Origin: Bacteroides intestinalis DSM 17393
GTDB taxonomy: Bacteria > Bacteroidota > Bacteroidia > Bacteroidales > Bacteroidaceae
NCBI RefSeq assembly: GCF_000172175.1
Contig: NZ_ABJL02000007.1
Location: forward strand, 1,364,001 to 1,428,000
DNA: 64,000 bases
Reading direction: 5' to 3'
This document shows positions 27,501-34,498 of the stretch, piece by piece. Numbering within the stretch: position 1 is the first letter of the stretch; each line of letters opens with the position of its first letter. The position numbers and the translations under genes were made by a program. The notes beneath the pieces were generated by a model. It saw nothing but the letters and a program-made list of their open reading frames with translations, had not been told where the DNA came from and ran no database searches.

Positions 27501-29217
27501 TATTGATTTCTCCATTCATTTCATCAATGGAGCCACCCGTGAAGTCGGCTGTTAATTGAACAGAAAGTTCCGTATCCTCATATTTGGGGGTCAGGTGGAG
27601 TTCGTGCGGACGCACATTGCGAATGCTGGCGTGAAAGTTGAAAGTCGGTATACGGCTGACGGTATTGATATTACCGTTCAGCAGAATAGACCCATTCTCG
27701 TCATCCAATGCAACTTTTCCATTGAAACCGCCTTGTTTGTATTTTCCGTCCAGTGTGATATTCTCATAGTTATAATCACTATAGTCGATGGAAGCGATTA
27801 ATCCTTTCATCACAATGGAAGGATATTGATTATCATAGTGGCTACCTTCAACGTCAAGATTGAAAGTTACTTTTCCCAGCTTTTCGTTATCCAGCATATT
27901 GCCCAATTCGAGTTCTTCAGTCTTCACGGCACCCGAATATGCAAAATAACCTTTTTCCTTATCTGAGCTTATTTTCAAGTCCGTCTTGATGGAGCCAATA
28001 TCTGTGTGTACCAAACCATAAGTTACGATGTCCGTGAAATAGCCTGATACTTCTCCATGAAATGAAATGGTGCCAAAACGTTGCAATATAGGAGGAACAC
28101 CCTCGTAATTCTTACTCAAGTTGCGTACAAAAAAGGCAACCCCTTCCGGATCGGCATATAGATTGGACAGGTTACCAAATACAAATGCATCCTGAGGACG
28201 GGATAGATCCTGAAAAGATACATCTCCTCTCAAACGGAAATGTGGTCCTCCTGTAATTGACAGGTGGGGACAGTTCAGCTGGTTAATGGTACCGTTTGTT
28301 TCTACAGCTATTTGCAGCTTTTCTTTGAAAGGAGAAAATGCGGGAACAAATGCTGCCAAATCACGAAGTACGATATCTGAAGGCAGCATACGGAACGAGA
28401 AGTGAACATCATTAGCAAAATTGCCAAAGGCCCCCAGACTGTCATATTCCATACGTATGGTGTCCATGGCAAGTGAAGTATTGGGCAGGTCGATTGCAAA
28501 ATTCTCGATATTCATCTTCTGATCATTTGCAACAACCTTTAAGCTCAGCCTTTTTAACTCAAATCCGGAATTTCCTTCTTCTATACTTAAACGTTTGATT
28601 GCAGCATTTATAGAATCATTTTGAAGTGCTTTTAAGGAGATATTGGCAATAATGTTACGCAGTTGTATGTGCTGTGCATTGAACTTTCCTTGTGTTTCTT
28701 CTGCCGACAGCACATTGTAGGACAACTTGCCACGCCGTATCAATAAAGAATTGATGCGGATATCCAGATTACTTTCTTTTTTGATGGTATCTTTAGAGGC
28801 AAATGCATCAAGTACAAACTGGAAATTGGGTATATCTTCCGGTGTTTTTTTTTCCAGATTGATGTTAAAACCAAATAACTGAACGTTACTGATGGAAACT
28901 TTTCCCTTGAATAGGGGTAATATATCGAATTTAGCTGAAAGACGGGATATTTTCAGCATTTCTTTATCGGACTGGTCATTCAATAATAAGTCATCGATTA
29001 TGATGCGGTTTAGCAGTCCCATATTTATCCGCCCGATGGTCAGTTGCGTACCCAGAACGTTAGCCAATTCGTTTGCAACCAGCACGGATATTTGTCGCTG
29101 AACGTAAGGAATGTTCAACAACAATATAGTCCCGATATACAAACTAAGTATAATACCGAGCACCCAGCGAACTGTCTTTTTTAACTTTCTGATAGGCGGT
29201 TTGTTTGAATTAGCCAA
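24598..29217 (-). CDS. tamB: TamB-like translocation and assembly module protein (DUF490)
   Basis: About 1,539 aa from a TTG at 29217 (LANSNKPPIRKLKKTVRW...). An ATG at 29301 is in frame but lies inside the divergent tsaD and would cover the tsaD promoter, so the TTG is preferred; the exact start is uncertain. One N-terminal membrane anchor (VLGIILSLYIGTILLL) is followed by a long repetitive beta-helical body and the C-terminal DUF490/TamB domain ending in a Glu-rich tail. TamB-family proteins bridge the periplasm and carry phospholipids or assist outer-membrane protein assembly. No TamA gene is adjacent, which is usual in Bacteroidetes. Confidence 0.9.
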   Translation of the reverse strand: MANSNKPPIRKLKKTVRWVLGIILSLYIGTILLLNIPYVQRQISVLVANELANVLGTQLTIGRINMGLLNRIIIDDLLLNDQSDKEMLKISRLSAKFDILPLFKGKVSISNVQLFGFNINLEKKTPEDIPNFQFVLDAFASKDTIKKESNLDIRINSLLIRRGKLSYNVLSAEETQGKFNAQHIQLRNIIANISLKALQNDSINAAIKRLSIEEGNSGFELKRLSLKVVANDQKMNIENFAIDLPNTSLAMDTIRMEYDSLGAFGNFANDVHFSFRMLPSDIVLRDLAAFVPAFSPFKEKLQIAVETNGTINQLNCPHLSITGGPHFRLRGDVSFQDLSRPQDAFVFGNLSNLYADPEGVAFFVRNLSKNYEGVPPILQRFGTISFHGEVSGYFTDIVTYGLVHTDIGSIKTDLKISSDKEKGYFAYSGAVKTEELELGNMLDNEKLGKVTFNLDVEGSHYDNQYPSIVMKGLIASIDYSDYNYENITLDGKYKQGGFNGKVALDDENGSILLNGNINTVSRIPTFNFHASIRNVRPHELHLTPKYEDTELSVQLTADFTGGSIDEMNGEINIDSLQFTAPDKEYFLDNLKIAASQRDSSHKQLTVTSNFLNASIEGDYSYRTLPASVMNIMRKYIPALILPDKKPIESENNFHFDVNIFNTDLLSTVFNVPIKIYTHSTLKGYFNDKAQRLRVEGYFPRLRYGDKFIESGMLLCENPGDKIHARLRFNNRKPTGAINIALEAQAKDDLIQTSLNWGNSSSVTYSGKLAATAHFLRAQTEELDNKRSRRAVSALKTIVDVQKTDIILNDTLWEIHPSQVVIDSGKIHINDFYFSHKDRHLRINGVISEEPNDTIRLDLKDINIGYVFDIADLGVNFKGEATGPAYASGVLKTPVMYTDLFIRSLGLNDGLLGDANIHGEWHHEVKGIYLDAHIREKDIAKSHVYGYIYPIKPTSALNLQIEADSTNLKFIEHYMSSITPEFNGRASGNVHFYGKFKRLTMEGRVLGDASMKVDVLNTTFFIKDSILIEPNGLTFHNNRIFDPQGNQGHVNGYLHYEHFKNLEYRFQFDVNNMLVMNTKESLDLPFYGTVYGTGNALIAGNARDGVNIDVAMTTDRNTNFVYIKDNVSSAANTQFIKYVDKTPRRAVLDSINLTSDYELAQQEIQQEEESHTDIRLNLLVEATPNATMKIVMDPIAGDYISGRGSGNIRTEFYNKADDVKMFGSYRISQGVYKFSLQEVIRKDFTIKDGSTISFNGPPLDATMDIQANYMVNSASLNDLVPNASSYGIPTNIRVNCTMNLTGQLTSPDIKLGLEVPNERDEVQALIRNYIPTDEQMNMQILYLLGIGKFYTPENVDATQNSNMMTSVLSSTLSGQLNNALSNIINSNNWNIGTNLSTGEKGWTDMEFEGMLSGQLLNNRLLINGNFGYRDNPMANTNFVGDFEAEWLVNRSGDIRLKAYNETNDRYYTRTNLTTQGIGIIFKKDFNRWKELMFWNKWRLKRLRREMEQKEAEKDTEEQTEETETTATQEAAKAKEKRGGS

Positions 29218-29259
29218 CAAAAATATGAAATAATACGTTATCAATCCTACTTTTATCAC

Positions 29260-29267
29260 TACTTTTG
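29260..29267 (+). promoter_or_regulatory. -7 box of the tsaD promoter
   Basis: TACTTTTG matches TAnnTTTG and lies 24 bp before the ATG at 29292. No TTTG sits 19-21 bp upstream. Confidence 0.5.
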
Positions 29268-29291
29268 CAGCGTTTAAACGTAAATAACGAT

Positions 29292-30314
29292 ATGAGTACA
29301 ATAATTTTAGGAATAGAAAGCTCTTGCGATGACACCTCTGCTGCCGTCATCAAAGATGGGTATCTGCTATCAAACGTCGTTTCCAGTCAGGCGGTGCATG
29401 AAGCCTATGGTGGTGTAGTTCCCGAATTAGCTTCACGTGCACATCAGCAAAACATAGTTCCGGTGGTGCATGAAGCATTGAAACGCGCCGGAGTGACTAA
29501 GGAAGAATTGAGTGCAGTGGCGTTTACCAGAGGACCGGGATTGATGGGCTCTTTGTTGGTAGGTGTGTCATTTGCCAAAGGTTTTGCTCGTTCTTTAGGT
29601 ATTCCTATGATTGATGTTAATCATCTGACAGGTCATGTGTTAGCTCATTTCATTAAAGCAGAAGGTGAAGAAAATGCTCAACCTGAATTTCCTTTCCTTT
29701 GCTTGCTTGTATCGGGAGGAAATTCACAAATTATTCTGGTAAAGGCATATAATGATATGGAGATTTTAGGGCAGACGATTGATGATGCTGCTGGAGAAGC
29801 CATTGACAAGTGTTCGAAGGTAATGGGTCTGGGTTATCCCGGTGGTCCGATTATTGATAAGTTGGCCCGTCAGGGAAATCCGAAGGCATTTACTTTTAGC
29901 AAACCCCATATCCCCGGATTAGATTATAGTTTCAGCGGTTTAAAAACCTCATTCCTGTATTCTTTGCGTGACTGGATGAAGGAAGATCCCGATTTCATCG
30001 AGCATCACAAGGTAGATTTGGCGGCTTCGCTTGAAGCTACCGTGGTGGATATCCTGATGGATAAGCTCCGTAAGGCTGCTAAAGAATATAAGATAAAGCA
30101 AGTAGCCGTGGCCGGTGGTGTTTCTGCTAATAATGGCCTGCGCAATGCCTTTCGTGAACATGCCGAAAAGTATGGGTGGAATATATTTATTCCAAAGTTC
30201 AGCTATACGACGGATAATGCCGCTATGATTGCGATTACAGGTTATTTCAAATATCAGGATAAAGATTTCTGTTCGATAGATGCACCGGCTTACTCACGCG
30301 TAACGTTGCAGTAA
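29292..30314 (+). CDS. tsaD: tRNA N6-adenosine threonylcarbamoyltransferase
   Basis: 340 aa from MSTIILGIESSCDDTSAA; the ATG at 29265 lies in the promoter and is rejected. TsaD/Kae1 fold (ASKHA ATPase) with metal ligands H111 and H115 (VNHLTGH, at the same positions as in the E. coli enzyme) and the C-terminal TDNAAM Asp. With TsaB/E it moves the threonylcarbamoyl group from TC-AMP to A37 of ANN-decoding tRNAs. tsaB and tsaE are not in the window. Divergent from tamB. Confidence 0.97.
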   Translation: MSTIILGIESSCDDTSAAVIKDGYLLSNVVSSQAVHEAYGGVVPELASRAHQQNIVPVVHEALKRAGVTKEELSAVAFTRGPGLMGSLLVGVSFAKGFARSLGIPMIDVNHLTGHVLAHFIKAEGEENAQPEFPFLCLLVSGGNSQIILVKAYNDMEILGQTIDDAAGEAIDKCSKVMGLGYPGGPIIDKLARQGNPKAFTFSKPHIPGLDYSFSGLKTSFLYSLRDWMKEDPDFIEHHKVDLAASLEATVVDILMDKLRKAAKEYKIKQVAVAGGVSANNGLRNAFREHAEKYGWNIFIPKFSYTTDNAAMIAITGYFKYQDKDFCSIDAPAYSRVTLQ

Positions 30315-30345
30315 AAGGAATTTCAGGACACTTTCTAGTCTGCAC

Positions 30346-30444
30346 CATACCTGGTCCGTGTCTGGTCCATACCAACTCCATACCAAGTCCAAGTGTATAG
30401 ATACGGAGCAAATACGGAGTTGATATGGATTTGGTGATGTGGAG
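30346..30444. repeat. Dyad built of 11-bp tandem repeats between tsaD and cinA
   Basis: Left of a centre at 30390-30400 stand four 11-bp units: CATACCTGGTC, CGTGTCTGGTC, CATACCAACTC, CATACCAAGTC (30346-30389). To the right are four more of complementary type: ATACGGAGCAA, ATACGGAGTTG, ATATGGATTTG, GTGATGTGGAG (30401-30444). The two sides can pair into a long imperfect hairpin. It may stabilise or end the tsaD transcript; there is no T-run. The unit period equals about one helical turn. Confidence 0.6.
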
Positions 30445-30489
30445 AGGAAAAATAGAACAAAATATAGAAATAATATATATATAAGGTAT

Positions 30490-30957
30490 ATGAAGCTGGA
30501 AGAAAGGATTGGGGAGTTATTAAAATCGAAGAATTTGTCCCTTTCCACCGCAGAAAGTTGTACGGGAGGTAGTATTGCAGCTCTGGTGACTTCTGTTCCG
30601 GGGAGTTCGGAATACTTTAACGGAGGGATTGTGGCATATTCTAATGAGGTAAAGATGTCTCTGCTTCATGTCTCTGCTGAAACTTTGGAGAAATATGGAG
30701 CTGTCAGTCGGGAGACTGTTATCGAGATGGTGAAAGGTGCGATGAAAGCGTTGAAAACAGATTGCGCTGTCGCTACATCAGGAATTGCAGGTCCCGGAGG
30801 GGGGACAGCGGAAAAGCCCGTCGGAACGGTATGGATTGCTGCTGCCTATAAAAATGAAATTGTAACTTTCAGACAAGAGGGAGATGATGGAAGGGGTGGA
30901 AATGTGCAAAAAGCCATTCAAAATGCTCTAATGATGCTCTGTGAGTGCTTAAAATGA
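30490..30957 (+). CDS. CinA-family nicotinamide-nucleotide amidohydrolase
   Basis: 155 aa from MKLEERIGELLKSK; an upstream ATG (30439) reads through the repeat dyad and is rejected. It matches the stand-alone C-terminal CinA/PncC domain: AESCTGGSIAALVTSVPGSSEYF, GGIVAYSNEVK and GIAGPGGGTAEKPVGTVW. PncC deamidates NMN to nicotinate mononucleotide in pyridine-nucleotide salvage. The N-terminal molybdopterin-binding half of full CinA is absent, as in E. coli PncC. Cytosolic; lies downstream of tsaD and before rpmB. Confidence 0.88.
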   Translation: MKLEERIGELLKSKNLSLSTAESCTGGSIAALVTSVPGSSEYFNGGIVAYSNEVKMSLLHVSAETLEKYGAVSRETVIEMVKGAMKALKTDCAVATSGIAGPGGGTAEKPVGTVWIAAAYKNEIVTFRQEGDDGRGGNVQKAIQNALMMLCECLK

Positions 30958-31021
30958 AGAAAAAATGCTATCAGACAATGAATTATTTTATGAAAAACTT
31001 GTTTGGTATCGATAAAAGTAC

Positions 31022-31029
31022 TTACTTTG
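31022..31029 (+). promoter_or_regulatory. Candidate -7 box of the rpmB-rpmG operon
   Basis: TTACTTTG is one base off TAnnTTTG, with TTG-type sequence about 20 bp upstream (ACTTG at 30997-31001). The start of rpmB is 50 bp downstream. Confidence 0.4.
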
Positions 31030-31078
31030 CGCTCTGTTTGAAATAAGTATAGATAAAAACTATAAAAATAAGATAGAA

Positions 31079-31339
31079 ATGTCGAAAATTTGTCAAATTA
31101 CCGGAAAGAAAGCCATGATTGGCAACAATGTTTCACACTCAAAGAGAAGAACTAAGAGAACCTTTGATTTGAACTTGTTTAACAAGAAGTTCTACTATGT
31201 AGAGCAAGATTGCTGGATCAGCCTTAGCATTTGTGCTAACGGTCTGCGTATTATTAATAAGAAAGGACTGGACGCTGCTTTGAACGACGCAGTAGCAAAA
31301 GGTTATTGTGATTGGAAAAGCATTAAAGTAATTGGCTAA
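31079..31339 (+). CDS. rpmB: Large-subunit ribosomal protein L28
   Basis: 86 aa, basic, beginning MSKICQITGKKAMIGNNVSHSKRRTKR, the diagnostic L28 N-terminus; the RTKRTFDLNL stretch that contacts 23S rRNA is present. It is the first of three small genes (rpmB, rpmG, DUF4295) separated by 22 and 12 bp, an arrangement common in Bacteroidetes. The zinc-binding Cys pairs seen in some L28 proteins are not visible beyond a single N-terminal Cys. Confidence 0.97.
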   Translation: MSKICQITGKKAMIGNNVSHSKRRTKRTFDLNLFNKKFYYVEQDCWISLSICANGLRIINKKGLDAALNDAVAKGYCDWKSIKVIG

Positions 31340-31361
31340 AAAGTAGAGGAGAATACTGATT

Positions 31362-31550
31362 ATGGCAAAGAAAGCAAAAGGTAACAGAGTACAGGTGATT
31401 CTGGAATGCACAGAACACAAAGATAGCGGTATGCCGGGAACTTCTCGTTATATCACTACTAAGAACAGAAAGAATACAACTGAAAGATTGGAATTGAAGA
31501 AATACAATCCGATCCTGAAGAGAGTAACAGTACATAAAGAAATTAAATAA
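31362..31550 (+). CDS. rpmG: Large-subunit ribosomal protein L33
   Basis: 62 aa: MAKKAKGNRVQVILECTEHK...RYITTKNRKNTTERLELKKYNP. The LECTEHK...Y.TTKNRKNT core is L33. Only one Cys remains of the four that bind zinc in C+ forms, so this is a C- type. Second gene of the ribosomal operon. Confidence 0.97.
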   Translation: MAKKAKGNRVQVILECTEHKDSGMPGTSRYITTKNRKNTTERLELKKYNPILKRVTVHKEIK

Positions 31551-31562
31551 TAAGTATAACCC

Positions 31563-31721
31563 ATGGCAAAGAAAACTGTAGCAAGTTTGCACGAAGGTTC
31601 TAAAGAAGGTCGTGCTTATACAAAGGTTATCAAGATGGTTAAGTCTCCGAAGACTGGTGCTTACATTTTTGATGAACAAATGGTATTGAACGAAAAAGTA
31701 CAAGACTTTTTCAAGAAATAA
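31563..31721 (+). CDS. DUF4295 family small basic protein
   Basis: 52 aa: begins MAKKTVASLHEGSKEGRAYT and ends DFFKK. It starts 12 bp after rpmG and is followed by the operon terminator. DUF4295 proteins occur in this position in Bacteroidetes; the lysine-rich composition and the company of L28 and L33 suggest a ribosome-associated protein, but no function is established that I can state. Confidence 0.88.
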   Translation: MAKKTVASLHEGSKEGRAYTKVIKMVKSPKTGAYIFDEQMVLNEKVQDFFKK

Positions 31722-31751
31722 GATAGTCCGTCGAAAGACGTTTAATTATAA

Positions 31752-31788
31752 AATCCTCTTATCGTATTCCGGTAAGGGGATTTTTTTT
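31752..31788 (+). terminator. Intrinsic terminator of the rpmB-rpmG-DUF4295 operon
   Basis: AATCCTCTTATC pairs (two G-U) with GGTAAGGGGATT around GTATTCC, followed by eight T. Confidence 0.85.
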
Positions 31789-31821
31789 GTACTTTATCCC
31801 CGTACTTTCATTACTTTGTTA

Positions 31822-31829
31822 TATCTTTG
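31822..31829 (+). promoter_or_regulatory. -7 box of the ftsY-rimO promoter
   Basis: TATCTTTG, a perfect -7 match, 31 bp before the ftsY ATG and downstream of the ribosomal operon terminator. Confidence 0.55.
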
Positions 31830-31860
31830 TGGCATAATGTATTGTACAAAAAAATAGGAT

Positions 31861-32820
31861 ATGGGATTTTTTAGTTTTTTCTCAAAGGAAAAGAAGGAAA
31901 CTTTAGATAAAGGATTATCTAAGACGAAAGAAAGTGTATTCGGAAAGATTGCCCGTGCTGTGGCAGGAAAGTCGAAAGTAGATGATGAAGTGCTTGATAA
32001 TCTGGAAGAAGTGCTGATAACTTCGGATGTAGGTGTAGAAACGACGTTAAATATTATTCAACGTATAGAAAAGCGTGCTGCATCTGAAAAATATATGAAT
32101 GCGCAGGAGCTGAATACTATCTTGCGTGATGAAATCGCTGCTTTGCTAACGGAAAATAATTCGGACGATGTAGATGATTTTGAAGCACCGATTGCGAAGA
32201 AACCTTACGTAATTATGGTAGTAGGGGTGAATGGCGTTGGCAAAACAACTACTATTGGTAAGTTGGCTTACCAATTCAAGAAAGCGGGCAAAAGCGTTTA
32301 TCTGGGAGCAGCGGATACTTTTCGTGCAGCAGCTGTGGAACAGTTGGATATCTGGGGTGGACGGGTAGGAGTACCTGTCGTAAAACAAAAGATGGGAGCT
32401 GATCCGGCTTCTGTGGCCTACGATACATTAAGCTCTGCTGTTGCTAACAATGCTGATGTGGTAATTATTGATACTGCCGGTCGCCTTCACAATAAGGTCG
32501 GCTTGATGAATGAGTTGACTAAGATTAAAAATGTAATGAAGAAAGTGGTTCCTGATGCTCCTAATGAAGTTCTATTGGTACTGGATGGTTCTACCGGGCA
32601 GAATGCATTTGAGCAGGCTAAGCAATTTACGTTAGCTACGGAAGTAACCGCAATGGCTATCACTAAGCTGGATGGTACGGCGAAAGGTGGAGTTGTTATC
32701 GGCATTTCTGATCAGTTTAAGATACCTGTTAAGTATATTGGCTTGGGTGAAGGTATGGAAGATTTGCAGGTGTTCCGTAAGAAAGAATTTGTTGACTCGT
32801 TGTTTGGGGAGAATGCATGA
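31861..32820 (+). CDS. ftsY: Signal recognition particle receptor FtsY
   Basis: 319 aa, an N-G GTPase without the long acidic A domain of E. coli FtsY. P-loop GVNGVGKT at 122-129, then DTAGRLHNK and TKLDGTAKGG. It docks ribosome-SRP complexes at the inner membrane for co-translational insertion. It overlaps rimO by 4 bp (ATGA), so the two are translated together. Confidence 0.97.
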   Translation: MGFFSFFSKEKKETLDKGLSKTKESVFGKIARAVAGKSKVDDEVLDNLEEVLITSDVGVETTLNIIQRIEKRAASEKYMNAQELNTILRDEIAALLTENNSDDVDDFEAPIAKKPYVIMVVGVNGVGKTTTIGKLAYQFKKAGKSVYLGAADTFRAAAVEQLDIWGGRVGVPVVKQKMGADPASVAYDTLSSAVANNADVVIIDTAGRLHNKVGLMNELTKIKNVMKKVVPDAPNEVLLVLDGSTGQNAFEQAKQFTLATEVTAMAITKLDGTAKGGVVIGISDQFKIPVKYIGLGEGMEDLQVFRKKEFVDSLFGENA

Positions 32821-34115
32821 AACGGAAAACAATTGATATCATAACTTTAGGGTGTTCTAAGAATTTGGTGGATTCGGAGCATTTGATGCGCCAGTTGGAA
32901 GAAGCCGGATATCACGTGACTCATGATACGGAAAAGCCTAAAGGAGAGATTGCTGTTATCAATACTTGTGGTTTTATCGGTGATGCTAAAGAGGAATCCA
33001 TTAACATGATCCTGGAATTTGCACAGGCAAAGGAAGAAGGAAATCTGGAAAAGTTATATGTAATGGGTTGTCTTTCTGAACGCTATCTGAAAGAATTAGC
33101 GATTGAAATTCCGCAGGTTGATAAGTTTTATGGTAAATTTAACTGGGCGGAGTTATTGCTGGATCTAGGTAAAGCCTATCACGAAGAACTTCATATAGAG
33201 CGTACTCTCACTACTCCTAAACACTATGCATACCTGAAAATATCGGAGGGATGCGACCGGAAATGTTCGTATTGTGCTATTCCGATTATTACAGGGCGGC
33301 ATGTATCGCGACCGGTAGAGGAAATTTTGGATGAAGTTCGTTATTTGGTGAATAAGGGAGTAAAAGAGTTTCAGATAATAGCTCAGGAGTTGACTTACTA
33401 TGGTGTGGATTTGTATAAGAAGCAAATGCTTCCTGAACTTATAGAACGTATATCTGAAATTCCCGGGGTAGAATGGATTCGTTTGCATTATGCTTATCCT
33501 GCACATTTTCCTACAGATTTGTTCCGGGTGATGCGTGAGCGTCCTAATGTGTGTAAGTATATGGATATAGCTCTTCAGCACATTAGCAATTCAATGCTGG
33601 AGAAAATGCGCCGCCATGTAACTCAGGAAGAAACTTATCAACTGATAGAACAATTCCGCAAAGAAGTACCTGGTATTCATTTGCGTACTACTTTAATGGT
33701 AGGGCATCCCGGAGAAACGGAGTCGGATTTTGAAGAGTTGAAAGAGTTTGTTCGTAAGGTGCGTTTCGATAGAATGGGGGCTTTTGCATATTCAGAGGAA
33801 GAAGGTACTTACGCAGCTGCACATTATGAGGATGAAATACCTCAGGAAGTAAAGCAGGCACGTTTGGATGAATTAATGTCCATTCAACAAGGTATTTCTG
33901 CCGAATTGAGCGCTGCAAAAGTGGGGCAATCCATGAAAGTTATTATTGATCGTCTGGAAGGGGATTATTATATCGGCCGTACTGAATTTGACTCTCCTGA
34001 AGTGGATCCGGAAGTCTTGATAGAGCGTGGTGAACAAACGTTGCTTATTGGTAACTTTTACCAGGTAGAGATAATAAGTTCCGATGATTTCGACCTTTTT
34101 GGACAGGTTATTTAA
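32817..34115 (+). CDS. rimO: Ribosomal protein S12 methylthiotransferase RimO
   Basis: 432 aa. N-terminal MTTase domain with three cluster ligands C13, C51 and C85; radical-SAM motif CDRKCSYC (C146, C150, C153); C-terminal TRAM domain (about 370-432). The GCSKNLVDSE start is typical of RimO rather than MiaB. It methylthiolates the conserved Asp of ribosomal protein S12 using two 4Fe-4S clusters. Coupled to ftsY. Confidence 0.96.
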   Translation: MKRKTIDIITLGCSKNLVDSEHLMRQLEEAGYHVTHDTEKPKGEIAVINTCGFIGDAKEESINMILEFAQAKEEGNLEKLYVMGCLSERYLKELAIEIPQVDKFYGKFNWAELLLDLGKAYHEELHIERTLTTPKHYAYLKISEGCDRKCSYCAIPIITGRHVSRPVEEILDEVRYLVNKGVKEFQIIAQELTYYGVDLYKKQMLPELIERISEIPGVEWIRLHYAYPAHFPTDLFRVMRERPNVCKYMDIALQHISNSMLEKMRRHVTQEETYQLIEQFRKEVPGIHLRTTLMVGHPGETESDFEELKEFVRKVRFDRMGAFAYSEEEGTYAAAHYEDEIPQEVKQARLDELMSIQQGISAELSAAKVGQSMKVIIDRLEGDYYIGRTEFDSPEVDPEVLIERGEQTLLIGNFYQVEIISSDDFDLFGQVI

Positions 34116-34192
34116 ATAATTTTCCCTAAGAATTTGTGTATATGCGGAAGTTTTGCTAATATAGCACCGAACTTTATAAAAATAGCTGGATT

Positions 34193-34465
34193 TTGAATAA
34201 TAAGGAATTTACTTCAGAACTGTCACGAAGATTGGGATATACCATAAAGGATACATCCGAACTAATTGCATCTTTGCTGTCGGACATGACACAACAGCTG
34301 CAAGAAGGGAATATTGTTTCTGTACAAAGTTTCGGTACTTTTGAGGTAAAGAAGAAAGCAGAGCGTATTACCATCAATCCAACGACAAAGTTGCGTATGC
34401 TGGTTCCGCCTAAGTTGGTGTTGACCTATAGGCCCAGTACGACTCTGAAAGATAAGTTTAAATAA
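34193..34465 (+). CDS. HU-family DNA-binding protein
   Basis: 90 aa; the start codon is TTG (34193), with no in-frame ATG nearby. HU/IHF fold: N-terminal helices (KEFTSELSRRLGYTIKDTSELIASLL), the SFGTFEVKKK turn and the DNA-binding beta arm (INPTTKLRMLVPPKLVLTYRPS). It should bend or wrap DNA as a dimer. It stands 33 bp before a second HU-domain gene, so the two proteins may be made together and could heterodimerise. Confidence 0.9.
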   Translation: MNNKEFTSELSRRLGYTIKDTSELIASLLSDMTQQLQEGNIVSVQSFGTFEVKKKAERITINPTTKLRMLVPPKLVLTYRPSTTLKDKFK

Positions 34466-34498
34466 TGCCGTCTTCTACTCAAGTAACCCTTCGTAAAT

